Source of the DNA: UBA2033 sp035345875
GTDB lineage: Bacteria > Spirochaetota > Leptospiria > Leptospirales > Leptospiraceae
Length of the DNA: 64,000 nt
Direction: 5' to 3'
Assembly (NCBI GenBank): GCA_035345875.1
Contig: DAORDH010000005.1
Location: forward strand, 124,001 to 188,000
The notes beneath the pieces are model-generated. The model did no database searches, had not been told where the DNA came from, and saw only the letters and a list, made by a program, of their open reading frames with translations. The position numbers and the translations under genes are program-made. Below, piece after piece: positions 27,386-36,676 of the stretch (position 1 is the stretch's first letter; each line of letters starts with the position of its first letter).

Positions 27386-27813
27386 TTCTCAGCTCTCTTT
27401 TTTAAAGCGAGATTCATTTCTTCATGAACTCGCTTCACATCTGTTTCAATATGTTTTTTTGAGCTAATTGCGAAAAAGCCACTGAATGTAGCAGCATGGG
27501 AAAATACAGTTTTACTGTTATTTATTTCTTGAAATTCATACACATGATGGTCAGAAAAGCCTGGGAAATTTCCAACCCAAGTGATCTTTTTTTTATTCTC
27601 AAATTCTATTATTTTCATAAGAATTGGTAAATATAAATGATTATAAAAATAAGCAAATTCAAGAATTGTTTTCTCGGGTGCAATTTCACCATAAACTCTT
27701 TTAATAAATGGATTCCATTCTGAATATTTCGAGGTATCCATAAACAAATTCCAAATCTTTTCAACATTTGCATTGATTTCAACTGACGTTGTGAATTGTA
27801 TACTTTTGCTCAT
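27382..27813 (-). CDS. SRPBCC (START/Bet v 1-like) domain protein
   Basis: This 143-residue protein starts with TTSVEINANVEKIWNLFMDTSKYSEWNPFIKRV, the typical beginning of the polyketide-cyclase/dehydrase-like SRPBCC fold with its WNPF element. A ligand pocket follows in the usual order, with ITWVGNFPGFSDHHVYEFQE. Such proteins bind hydrophobic ligands, and many have no enzyme activity. It lies 10 bases downstream of the giant kinase/cyclase gene on the same strand and overlaps the P450 end by four bases. A ligand-binding role tied to the neighbouring oxidases is possible, but the operon points to the kinase. Confidence 0.8.
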   Translation of the reverse strand: MSKSIQFTTSVEINANVEKIWNLFMDTSKYSEWNPFIKRVYGEIAPEKTILEFAYFYNHLYLPILMKIIEFENKKKITWVGNFPGFSDHHVYEFQEINNSKTVFSHAATFSGFFAISSKKHIETDVKRVHEEMNLALKKRAEN

Positions 27814-27823
27814 TTTATATATC

Positions 27824-30800
27824 CTATTTTTCTGTCAGTTTAGAATAACCTTTCCATTGATCTAAGTTTTTCATTAGCCCATCTACTCTTTCTAAAAAGA
27901 CTTGTGTTGCCTTATCCTCTTTATTAAGCAATAGAACTTGATCGAAGAGTTGCTTTGCTTCAACGAAAGATCCAGCATAGAAAAGTTGGACAGCTTTTTC
28001 ATACATTTCTTTAGATGCAAGCTTAGCTTTTAATATATCCTCAGGATAGTAGTCTAACACTTCGTAAACTACAACTGGTAGAGTCTTACCCTTTACAACT
28101 ACCGTATCTAAAAGCCTAAATTTATACTTTTCTTTTGCTTGCATCTTATTTAATGTATCCTCGCTAATGATAATACCTACCCCATACTGTTTCGTCATAC
28201 TTTCTAAGCGAGAAGAAAGATTTACTGCGTCTGATATCACGGTCGTATCCATTCTTTTATCTTCTCCAACGGTTCCGAGCATCAATTCACCGGTATGAAT
28301 TCCAATTCCAATAGAAATTGGTCCATATCCTTGATTTTTACGATGTTGGTTGTATAAAGTGATTCCCTTCATCATATCGATAGATGCTTTGATTGCGTCA
28401 TCTGCATTTCTTGGGAATAAAGCCATGATTGCATCGCCAATGTATTTATCTATGAAACCGTTATTTTCCCGAATAGATGGTCCCATTCTTTTTAAATAAG
28501 AGTTTATAAAATTAAAATTCTCTTCTGGAGTCATTTTTTCTGAAAGTTCGGTGAAAGAGCGTATATCGCTAAACAATACAGACATTTCTTTTCGAATTTG
28601 ATCCCCGAGTTTTACATCTACAATACTTTCTCGGTTTAAGAATTTTAAGAATTCTTCAGGCACAAATCTTTGGTATGCCGAATTGAGTTCTGACATATTC
28701 GCATAAAGTCTTGCATTTTCAATAGAAATTGCTGCTTGGGAAGAAAGTAGATTTAAGATTCTAAGTCTTTCTTTTGTAAATGCGCCAGTTGAAACTTTGT
28801 TTTCTAAATACAATACACCTACAACCTTTCCTTGTGTCATGAGAGGAGTGCACATAACAGATCTAGGCTTCGCTTCTTGAATGTATGCGTCAGTTCCATA
28901 CTTTGTATCAACAATAGCATCATCTATTACAACATTCTCTTTTGAGCGAACTACAAAGTAAATCATACTTGTAGGACATATGAGAGTTGAACCATCGATC
29001 GCAATCGATTCTAAAATTTGAGGAGATTTACCTGTTTCATAAATTGCTTCTGCAAAGAATTTTTTCTTAGATTCTAGAATTAAAATTCCTCTGTCGGCTC
29101 CTGCATTTTGCAAAAGTGTGCTCATTAAGTTTCTTAGAAGTTTATCTAGAACGATTTCACCAGACATAGACTGAGCTGCTTTCATCACGGAAGCCAAATC
29201 AAATGCCTCGTTCGAATTTTTTGTTACCGAAGTAGATGCTACCGTTGTTGAAGAATTGCTGATTGTTGTATGTGCAAATGTTGTTGCTCCTTTTGCCTCC
29301 ACTCGTTTGAGTTGGATTCCTTGGTAAACCGTTTCCATCTGTCTTAGTTTTGCAGTAGCTCCCCAAATATTATATGCGTTATACGCATTCATTAAGTAAT
29401 GAGTTGCTATTACTCTTCTACCACGTGATAGATAATATTTTCCTGCAAGCTCTGCACAGATTGCTTCATCATTCGGAAAACCTTTTGCCTTTGCGAGCTC
29501 TAGAGCTTTGTCATAATTTAATTCTGCTTTTTCTGAATTGTTTTCTAATCTTCCTTGTTCTGCTAGTAATAAATAGTATCTGTGCTCATGGTTAAGGGGA
29601 GCTTTATCATGATAGAATTTCATTTTATTAAGATTTGATTTGAATTTCCAGTATGATAAGCCGGAGGGCTTTTTTATTAAATTTGAAAGATTTAATCCTT
29701 CATAAAAATGAAAAATAGGAACGTTAATTGTGGAGATATCGCTATCTATAAATTTTCTATACTCCTTTGCTGATTTTATCCCCACTTCATATTTTCCAAA
29801 TAAATAAGAAAGAATTAATTCTTGTAGATAGAAATTGATTATAGAGCTGTTATCCTTTTGCTCTTTTAAGCGTTTTAAATCTTCTTCTCTATCAAAGAAT
29901 TCTCCACTTAATATGGATGGGTCTTCTACTTTACCAAGCAGGTTGTCCGTTATTTGACAAAAAGAAGCACTTAACCATAGAGCAGATTCCTGACGCATAC
30001 TTTTGATTTTCTTTGAATAGACTGCAGCTTCTTTATTTAGTTGAGACAATTCTTTTCCACTATAAAAGGAATTTCTAATATAATTAAAAATTGCATATCC
30101 AGCATACGTTAAGTCCCCTGTCTGAAGAGCAATTTTGTATGCTTCCATAAAATTCTTAATGGTCTGTCCCATACTTTCTTTCCAGTGAACTCCGAAAAGA
30201 TTCATCATTACTAGAATGGATGCGTAGAATTTTGGATTCGGGTTTTTCTCGTAAACTATTAAAACGGCCTGACAGAGTTTGTATCCAACATCTAACTTTC
30301 CAAGGATTGCACATAAAATAATAATATATCCGGCAAGCAGAATAGGGGAAATGTCCGATACACCTTTCTTAAATGTTTTATCTAATGCCTGAAATAGAAT
30401 CAGCGGGTTTAGATCTGGCATTGCAAGGTAAGCCGAGGCTGAAATTGTTGCTAGAAGATTGAGTCCTGCATAAAGTTTTGGATCATCTAATTTTGGAAGT
30501 TTGGCTAACTCTAAAAGTTTTTTATCTGAGAATTTAACAATCGCTCCAAGGAGTCCCTTGGCAACATGTAGTTTATTTGGTCTTCGTGGAAATTTGAATC
30601 CAAGTTGATCTAATATTGGAAATGACGTATCAAGAGCTTCTATTAACTTGTTTTGAGCAATCAGAGATCGAATTCTAATTTCAGATATTTTAGTTGTAGC
30701 AAGAATATCTTTGCAGTGTGGTAAAATAATTTCTACTAACTCTTCACATTCTTCATAATTTGTATTTATATAGGATGCCTCTGCTATTTCAAAATAGAGA

Positions 30801-33271
30801 GAAAATACTAAATCATAATTCTTTGTCCAAAAAGATTTATCGCTGTTAGCCGCAGCTTCTTTTGATGTAGGCAGACCTAGTAAACCTAAACCTGTTTTCC
30901 CATAAGATATTGCTGTTTCATAGGCAGCAGAGAGTTTTGCTTTAGAGGTAGCTTTTAGATTGAGGTTGGCAATTTTGATTTTATCTTCTTCTTTGATATG
31001 AACAAGACCTTGATTGATATGATTGACTATATCAAATAGATGATCGTCCAATTCCTCTTCGCTTGCTTTGGATAATAAAAAGTTTCCAATTTCCCAATGG
31101 ACTTTGGATTTTTCTTCTACAGGGATTAACGTGTAGGCAGCTTGCTGAATTCTATCATGCAAGAATTTAAATTCTGCATTTCCATCATATTTGATTTCTA
31201 AATCAATAAACTTATAATTTTCATTGATTGGTTGGACTAGTCCAGATTGAATTGCTTCTGTTAGATTCGTTAGAATTGGTTTTGTTTCTTCATTTGTAAT
31301 CAGTGCAATCCCTTCGAGTGAAAAGCGATTTCCAATACAAGAAGCGATTCTTAGATAATATTGAACATGATTTGAGAGCTTCTGAATTTTTGATGTCATT
31401 AGCTCAACAACGTTATCTGATATATTTAATCCTAAAATTCTTTGTAAATCCCATTTCCAAGGAGTATAGCCTGATTTAGAATCAAAATTTGGATCGAAGA
31501 CTAGATACTCTTCATTATAGAGGGACTTTAAAAATTCATTTGTAAAGAAAGGATTTCCGCCTGTTTTCTCATGAATGAGTGAAGCGAGATCTCTCACATT
31601 CGCCCTTTCCATACGAAGTGTATCTGAGATTAATTCCTCAATGTTTTCTTTCGAGAGTGGATTTAGTTTTATCTCTGGAATTTCAACGACAAAATCAGAG
31701 TATTCATCTTTGAAACGATCTTTAATTTCCTTTAAGGTAATTTTCAATGGATGTGAGTCGTTTACTTCATTGTCACGATATGCGCCAATGATAAAAATAC
31801 AAACCTGTTCTCCTAAACTTAAACTTTCTAAAAGTTTGAGAGAGGCTGTATCCGCCCATTGTAAATCATCTAAAAAGATCGCAAGTGGATGTTCTGGCTT
31901 TGCAAAAACAGAGATAAATCTTTGAAAGGTTTCAAAGAATCGATTCTGTGTTTCACTCGGACCAAGTTCTGGAACTTCTGGCTGCTCTCCTATTACTAAT
32001 TCTAATTCTTTGATTACATCTGTGATAACAGCACCGTTATTTCCAAGCTCTCGAATGATTTTCTGTTTCCAAGACTTTAGAGCCTCTTCGGGTTCGCTAA
32101 GTAGTTGTCTTACTAATTCCTGAAATGCTTTTAGTATAGCAAAGTAGGGAACATTTTTTTGCAGCTGATCAAATTTACCTGCAATATAATAGCCTCTTTG
32201 TTTTGTGATAGATTTAAAAAGTTCTTGGACTAATACTGATTTGCCGATTCCTGAATAACCGCTTACAAGCATAATAGGGATTTGTCTTGTTGCAGAAAGT
32301 CCTTTTCTTCTAAAGCTTTCGAGGTATTCTTCAAAGTGCGTTAAGAGCCATTCCACTTCTTTCTCTCTACCGTATAACTTTTGTGGAATGTTAAATTCTT
32401 GGCTTACATCATATTGTCCCAGAGGAAATAGATCAATTTTTGAATTTATTTTTACTTGTTCTAAGCATTGCTCTAGGTCTTTTACAATTCCAATCGAACT
32501 TTGATATCTATCTTCTGCATTTTTGGCAAGTAGCTTTGCGATGATTCTAGATACTTGTTCTGGAACGTTAGGATTTATACTTGAAACTTGTTTAGGTTCC
32601 TGTGTTATAATTGCATGGATAAATTCTAATGGGTCATCAGAATAAAAAGGCATTTCATTTGTAAGTAGCTCATAGAAACTAACGCCTAAAGAATAATAAT
32701 CTGTGCGATAGTCGAGAGATCGATTCATTCTACCTGTTTGCTCTGGTGAAATGTAAGGTAAAGTTCCCTCTAAAGAGCTAGGATTTTTAATTACGGGATT
32801 TTCTTTACTTAAATGAGTTGCTATTCCAAAGTCAATGATTTGTATTTTTCCATCTTGAACATTGAATGTTATGTTGGATGGATTAATATCTTTGTGGATG
32901 ATTCTTGCCGCATGAATTTGTCCTAGAACTTGTGCACATTGAATCCCAATTTCTAAAAATTGGATCAGTTCTAATTTTGTGCCGGAGAAAATTTTACGAA
33001 GAGATTCTGCACCTCTGTCTTCTAAAACTAATACGACAGAGTTACCATCTCTTTCGAGTGCATAGGCTTTTACGACTCCATCAGTTTTGAGTTTTGAAAG
33101 GACTTCATATTCTTGTTTGAATTGTTTGATTTCTTCTGGACTAGGAAAATCTTGTGAGATCTTTTTTATGATGACTGGAGTATTATCGGAAGTCCTTTTG
33201 CCTCTAAAAATTCGAGAGTTTACGCTTTCATAGATTTGTTCTTCAACTTTAAATCCACCAATTTGAATCAT
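27824..33271 (-). CDS. Giant Ser/Thr kinase - AAA ATPase - TPR-like - GAF - class III adenylate cyclase
   Basis: This 1815-residue cytoplasmic signalling protein has: a protein kinase domain (about 1-270) with HKDINPSN near 127 and DFGIA; an AAA/predicted ATPase (about 295-600) with Walker A SGYSGIGKS near 337 and Walker B IFLDDLQWAD near 467; and a long helical TPR-like region (about 700-1330). A GAF domain follows (about 1360-1530), then a class III cyclase (about 1550-1740) with metal Asp in LFSDIRSF and YIGDA and the substrate pattern DKYIGD/TTVISDAVNLSSRLE, which points to ATP as substrate. A TPR-like tail closes it. The order matches the large cyanobacterial/leptospiral kinase-AAA-GAF signalling proteins. 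A close paralogue at 49899 has a phosphatase instead of the cyclase. It is cotranscribed with the SRPBCC gene. Confidence 0.9.
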   Translation of the reverse strand: MIQIGGFKVEEQIYESVNSRIFRGKRTSDNTPVIIKKISQDFPSPEEIKQFKQEYEVLSKLKTDGVVKAYALERDGNSVVLVLEDRGAESLRKIFSGTKLELIQFLEIGIQCAQVLGQIHAARIIHKDINPSNITFNVQDGKIQIIDFGIATHLSKENPVIKNPSSLEGTLPYISPEQTGRMNRSLDYRTDYYSLGVSFYELLTNEMPFYSDDPLEFIHAIITQEPKQVSSINPNVPEQVSRIIAKLLAKNAEDRYQSSIGIVKDLEQCLEQVKINSKIDLFPLGQYDVSQEFNIPQKLYGREKEVEWLLTHFEEYLESFRRKGLSATRQIPIMLVSGYSGIGKSVLVQELFKSITKQRGYYIAGKFDQLQKNVPYFAILKAFQELVRQLLSEPEEALKSWKQKIIRELGNNGAVITDVIKELELVIGEQPEVPELGPSETQNRFFETFQRFISVFAKPEHPLAIFLDDLQWADTASLKLLESLSLGEQVCIFIIGAYRDNEVNDSHPLKITLKEIKDRFKDEYSDFVVEIPEIKLNPLSKENIEELISDTLRMERANVRDLASLIHEKTGGNPFFTNEFLKSLYNEEYLVFDPNFDSKSGYTPWKWDLQRILGLNISDNVVELMTSKIQKLSNHVQYYLRIASCIGNRFSLEGIALITNEETKPILTNLTEAIQSGLVQPINENYKFIDLEIKYDGNAEFKFLHDRIQQAAYTLIPVEEKSKVHWEIGNFLLSKASEEELDDHLFDIVNHINQGLVHIKEEDKIKIANLNLKATSKAKLSAAYETAISYGKTGLGLLGLPTSKEAAANSDKSFWTKNYDLVFSLYFEIAEASYINTNYEECEELVEIILPHCKDILATTKISEIRIRSLIAQNKLIEALDTSFPILDQLGFKFPRRPNKLHVAKGLLGAIVKFSDKKLLELAKLPKLDDPKLYAGLNLLATISASAYLAMPDLNPLILFQALDKTFKKGVSDISPILLAGYIIILCAILGKLDVGYKLCQAVLIVYEKNPNPKFYASILVMMNLFGVHWKESMGQTIKNFMEAYKIALQTGDLTYAGYAIFNYIRNSFYSGKELSQLNKEAAVYSKKIKSMRQESALWLSASFCQITDNLLGKVEDPSILSGEFFDREEDLKRLKEQKDNSSIINFYLQELILSYLFGKYEVGIKSAKEYRKFIDSDISTINVPIFHFYEGLNLSNLIKKPSGLSYWKFKSNLNKMKFYHDKAPLNHEHRYYLLLAEQGRLENNSEKAELNYDKALELAKAKGFPNDEAICAELAGKYYLSRGRRVIATHYLMNAYNAYNIWGATAKLRQMETVYQGIQLKRVEAKGATTFAHTTISNSSTTVASTSVTKNSNEAFDLASVMKAAQSMSGEIVLDKLLRNLMSTLLQNAGADRGILILESKKKFFAEAIYETGKSPQILESIAIDGSTLICPTSMIYFVVRSKENVVIDDAIVDTKYGTDAYIQEAKPRSVMCTPLMTQGKVVGVLYLENKVSTGAFTKERLRILNLLSSQAAISIENARLYANMSELNSAYQRFVPEEFLKFLNRESIVDVKLGDQIRKEMSVLFSDIRSFTELSEKMTPEENFNFINSYLKRMGPSIRENNGFIDKYIGDAIMALFPRNADDAIKASIDMMKGITLYNQHRKNQGYGPISIGIGIHTGELMLGTVGEDKRMDTTVISDAVNLSSRLESMTKQYGVGIIISEDTLNKMQAKEKYKFRLLDTVVVKGKTLPVVVYEVLDYYPEDILKAKLASKEMYEKAVQLFYAGSFVEAKQLFDQVLLLNKEDKATQVFLERVDGLMKNLDQWKGYSKLTEK

Positions 33272-33574
33272 GTATTGCCTTCTTATCTAAATTGATTTTA
33301 TTACGAAAAAAATATACATCTCTTATATATTAAATAGAATTCCGTAGTTCTAACATTAGGGTTCAGAAAAATAATTCAGTCAAGAATTATATCTATTTTC
33401 CAAAAAAATCAGTAAACTTTTCTAAAGATTAAAAAGAAGAATGATTCTGAATAAAAAAGGAGTAAGTCCAGTTTAGAACGATAATTCATCTGTCTAAAAA
33501 TTCTTTTTCTATTGACAATACTTATATTCAAAATCATATATCTGCGTATCAAAAGGCTACTAAAAGGATAAAAC
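33272..33574. other. Divergent promoter region, giant kinase / hydrolase
   Basis: 303 bases between divergent genes. It contains a clear candidate promoter for the hydrolase (33512-33540) and an 18-base word, CTGAATAAAAAAGGAGTA, near 33449 that recurs with one A fewer near 41140. No gene is supported here. Confidence 0.4.
33512..33540 (+). promoter_or_regulatory. Candidate sigma-70 promoter of the alpha/beta hydrolase
   Basis: A perfect TTGACA at 33512-33517 is followed after 17 bases by CATATA at 33535-33540. The start codon is 35 bases further on, with AAAAGGA as ribosome site. Confidence 0.55.
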
Positions 33575-35350
33575 ATGCCAGCTTCAAAGGAACCAGTCAA
33601 TTTACAATTCACAGAAGAGATGAAAGGATATCTAACTTTTTCGGATAAACAGTTGGATTACAAAGAAAGTTTTGATTCAGGAAAGAAAGAAGATAATTAT
33701 TTCATGTTTCATCTAACAATTATTATTCCCGATGTAGATTTTTTTGTAAATGATCCAAAGGAAACAGGTGTAGCCGAGGGTTATGTGGAATCCCCAAAGA
33801 TGGGTGGAAGATTTACAGTAGAAAAAGGTGTCTTTAATTGCTTTGTAGATGTAGATGCTCCTGTAAAAAATACTAAGAATATGTTTTATCGATTATTTTT
33901 TAAGGATAATAATGGTAAGCCACTTACAATGACCGGACACAAAGTTGTTAGAAATGACGCTGGAATTGATATATGGAAAGATACAACGACACTCTATACA
34001 AGAATCTATGAAGGTCATGTAGAAGAAAAGGCAGAGAAGACTTCAAAGCTTGTCGCGACCGGTATATTGGAAATCTATGTGAAAGATTTTGCAAAGCAAA
34101 TGACTACTATTAAATCGAACGGTAAGACTTTTGTAGAAAGAGAGAGAGCCGTTATGCAATTTGGTAAACTTTTTCTTGGAAATCTTTGGGATGTATATCG
34201 ACCTTATATTAAAAAAGGGGAACCTGAAATTTGGAATCAAAGAGAGATTCCAATGTTTACTTTTGAAGGTGTAAAAGAAGGAAGTATTACAAATCATCCA
34301 ATTACGACAGGAGACAAACTAGGGATTAGCCTCACTCGTTTCAAAAAGAAAGAATGTGATGATGTTGTGATTTTATCACATGGTCTAACAACCTCTACGG
34401 ATATGTATATCATGCCAGAACACAATAATCTGGTGAACTATCTACATGAAAATGGTTTTTCGGATGTATGGTCTCTCGATTGGCGAGGAAGTATGCGTCA
34501 TAGTTATAATTTATTTCCACATAGATTTAATTTAGATGATGTTGCTTTGTATGATATTCCAGCAGCCATTGCAGAGATTCGAAAAGAGATTGGTCCAAAG
34601 AAAAGAATTCATGCAATTGTGCATTGTGTGGGATCTATTACATTTATGATGAGTCTTTTTGGAAAGAAAATCGATGGGATCTCAAGTGTTATTTCAAATA
34701 GTGTTTCTCTTAATCCAAGAGTAGCGACTTGGTCAAAAATTAAACTAGCAGTTGCTCCTTTCGCTATTGAATATCTACTTCGATTTCCAAATGTAAATCC
34801 GCGTTTCTCTTATAGTCCAGGTCCTGCTTTAGGGAAGGGGCTTGCAAAGATTGTAAGTTTATTTCATCGAGAGTGCAATAATCCTGCTTGTCATATGCTA
34901 TCCATGATGTGGGGAACTGGCTTTCCTGCTTGTTATGAGCATTCACAGCTCTCACCCATAACGCATGATCGAGTGGGTGATTTATTTGGAGCAACTTCTA
35001 TGAACTATCATAGACATATTCGCAGAATGGTAAGTAAAGGAAATGCTGTGAAATATCAAATTGAAAACCCTCGTTACAATGACCTACCGAATAATTATTT
35101 AGATTATGCGTCTGAGATCAATACACCAATTCTGTTTATGACAGGGGATAAAAATAGAGTGTTTAATGATTCTAATATTGTAACCCATGATACTTTAAAG
35201 AAAATAAAACCGGATAATAAAAATGAACTTTTTATTGCTAAGGGTTATGGTCATCAAGATACTCTCATGGGTAAGAATGTAGATAAGGATATTTTTCCGC
35301 GCTTTTTAGAATTTTTAAATAAACATAAAACTCCAAAAGGTTGGTTTTAA
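33575..35350 (+). CDS. Alpha/beta hydrolase with N-terminal beta domain and Cys nucleophile
   Basis: This 591-residue protein has no signal peptide. Residues about 1-200 (from LQFTEEMKGYLTF) form a beta-rich domain that I recall as the linker/C-terminal domain in long cholesterol-oxidase-like fusion proteins. Residues about 235-591 are an alpha/beta hydrolase: SHGLTTS oxyanion region, WSLDWRGS, the nucleophile elbow VHCVG, the acid in FMTGDKNRVF and the final His in GYGHQDTLMG. The elbow has Cys351 where esterases have Ser, as in polyhydroxyalkanoate synthases. In other bacteria this whole module is fused to a GMC oxidase like that at 24267. An acyl-transfer, depolymerising or synthase-like reaction on a lipid is plausible. 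It is monocistronic behind its own promoter. Confidence 0.8.
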   Translation: MPASKEPVNLQFTEEMKGYLTFSDKQLDYKESFDSGKKEDNYFMFHLTIIIPDVDFFVNDPKETGVAEGYVESPKMGGRFTVEKGVFNCFVDVDAPVKNTKNMFYRLFFKDNNGKPLTMTGHKVVRNDAGIDIWKDTTTLYTRIYEGHVEEKAEKTSKLVATGILEIYVKDFAKQMTTIKSNGKTFVERERAVMQFGKLFLGNLWDVYRPYIKKGEPEIWNQREIPMFTFEGVKEGSITNHPITTGDKLGISLTRFKKKECDDVVILSHGLTTSTDMYIMPEHNNLVNYLHENGFSDVWSLDWRGSMRHSYNLFPHRFNLDDVALYDIPAAIAEIRKEIGPKKRIHAIVHCVGSITFMMSLFGKKIDGISSVISNSVSLNPRVATWSKIKLAVAPFAIEYLLRFPNVNPRFSYSPGPALGKGLAKIVSLFHRECNNPACHMLSMMWGTGFPACYEHSQLSPITHDRVGDLFGATSMNYHRHIRRMVSKGNAVKYQIENPRYNDLPNNYLDYASEINTPILFMTGDKNRVFNDSNIVTHDTLKKIKPDNKNELFIAKGYGHQDTLMGKNVDKDIFPRFLEFLNKHKTPKGWF

Positions 35351-35411
35351 ATAAAAACTCTTGTGATTTTGGAAGAATATGAGTGAAAGCTTAGGGTAGT
35401 TCAAAATCAAG

Positions 35412-36269
35412 ATGAAGATTGCGATCATTGGAGATGTGCATGGTTTTTGGAATGAATTTGATGTAGAGTATTTCAATCAATCCGACTATGATTTTATTTT
35501 ATTCACAGGGGATTTAAGAAGTTATACCGAAAAAGAATCAGTTGTAGCAGAGAGGATTTCTTTTTTAGAGAAACAAGCTTTTGTAATTCCAGGAAATACA
35601 GATACAAGCAATTCATTTCAAGCGGCAGGCGAAATCTTTCGAAATCAATTTTTAATTCAGAATTTTTTTCTAGGGCAAGAATCCAGACTAGATAAGATGA
35701 AAGCTGCCCTTGGCAAACTACGATTAGTCGGATACGAAGTCCATACACTCTCTAAGGAAAAAAGCATTGATCTAATTGTTCTTAGACCTTTTGCTATGGG
35801 GAAAGAACTGAGCTATGCTCCTATTCTAAAAAAAAGATATGGGATTCGTTCTATGGAAGATTCAAAAGAGCGCATCAAAACACTGATTGATTCCTCCTTG
35901 GAAGAGAATCTTTTATTTTTAGGACACAATGGACCAAAAGGCTTAGGAGAGAAGGAAACTAGTCTTTGGAGTTCTGATTTTACGGAGACTCCAATCGATT
36001 GGGGAGATGAGGACTATCTTTTTGGAATTGAATATGCGAAAAGTAGAGGAAAACGTGTATTAGCCGCCATTGCAGGACATATGCATCATAGATTGAAAAA
36101 AAGAAATATTCTTAGAAATTGGAGAGAGGAAAAAGAGGGGACTTACTTTATAAATGCGGCTAGAGTGCCACGCATTTTTAAAATAGATTCAAATACCGTT
36201 CATCATCATATCCGATTAGAAATTAATAAAGGGGATGTCTCTGCTCGGGAAATGTTAATCCACCCCTAA
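35412..36269 (+). CDS. TIGR04168-like metallophosphoesterase
   Basis: This 285-residue protein begins IAIIGDVHGFWNEFD (metal-binding DxH). It has FTGDLRSY, PGNTDTSNSF in place of the usual GNHD, a GHNGPKGLG block and AGHMHHRLK near residue 220. GN(T)D, GHNGPKG and the 280-residue length recall the TIGR04168 family, best known from cyanobacteria and plant chloroplasts, of unknown substrate. It follows the hydrolase by 61 bases on the same strand and may share its message. I see no membrane segment. The assignment to TIGR04168 is from memory of motifs. Confidence 0.7.
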   Translation: MKIAIIGDVHGFWNEFDVEYFNQSDYDFILFTGDLRSYTEKESVVAERISFLEKQAFVIPGNTDTSNSFQAAGEIFRNQFLIQNFFLGQESRLDKMKAALGKLRLVGYEVHTLSKEKSIDLIVLRPFAMGKELSYAPILKKRYGIRSMEDSKERIKTLIDSSLEENLLFLGHNGPKGLGEKETSLWSSDFTETPIDWGDEDYLFGIEYAKSRGKRVLAAIAGHMHHRLKKRNILRNWREEKEGTYFINAARVPRIFKIDSNTVHHHIRLEINKGDVSAREMLIHP

Positions 36270-36270
36270 A

Positions 36271-36612
36271 TTATTCTTTTCGCTTTCGATTGTAGTTAAT
36301 TTTAATAAGCAGGTATAAGGAAAGGTAGGCTCCAATAAAAACTACAATCAAATTAACATTGGAAAGCTGAATTGTTCCCAGTTTTGGAGACATGAGCCAC
36401 ATAAATATATCTCGTATAAAAGACTGTAGGCTTGCTAAAAGAAGAATAGAACCGAGTGCAGAGATAACAATTGCTCCAATAAATCCACCAATGATTTCTT
36501 TCTTGAGATAAAAATAAAAATACCAAGCTATAAGCGAGGATATGGCTGTAATAAAAATAATATCAACTAGTATCGTGAGTGGTTCTGAAGTAGTTGCTAA
36601 AAAATAAGTCAT
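36271..36612 (-). CDS. Small integral membrane protein of unknown function
   Basis: This 113-residue protein has three to four hydrophobic segments (about 12-33, 40-62 and 87-105) and a basic C-terminal tail (NYNRKRKE). Glycine-rich IIGGFIGAIVISALGSILLL resembles the GlsB/YeaQ/transglycosylase-associated family, but the match is weak. It ends one base after the convergent phosphoesterase stop and lies 64 bases from the SpoIIE-TPR gene on its other side. No function is proposed. Confidence 0.55.
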   Translation of the reverse strand: MTYFLATTSEPLTILVDIIFITAISSLIAWYFYFYLKKEIIGGFIGAIVISALGSILLLASLQSFIRDIFMWLMSPKLGTIQLSNVNLIVVFIGAYLSLYLLIKINYNRKRKE

Positions 36613-36676
36613 AGGGGAAGAAAACCATTTGTTTAAATTTTGCCAAGTATTTCTTTAAACTGCTTTGATTTAGTTA

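Noticed and set aside
31575..31925. 116-residue rightward frame
   Set aside because: Antisense shadow of the AAA domain of the giant kinase, with composition typical of reverse-strand reading.
33409..33612. 67-residue leftward frame across the hydrolase start
   Set aside because: It runs over a strong opposite-strand promoter, has no ribosome site and low-complexity sequence.
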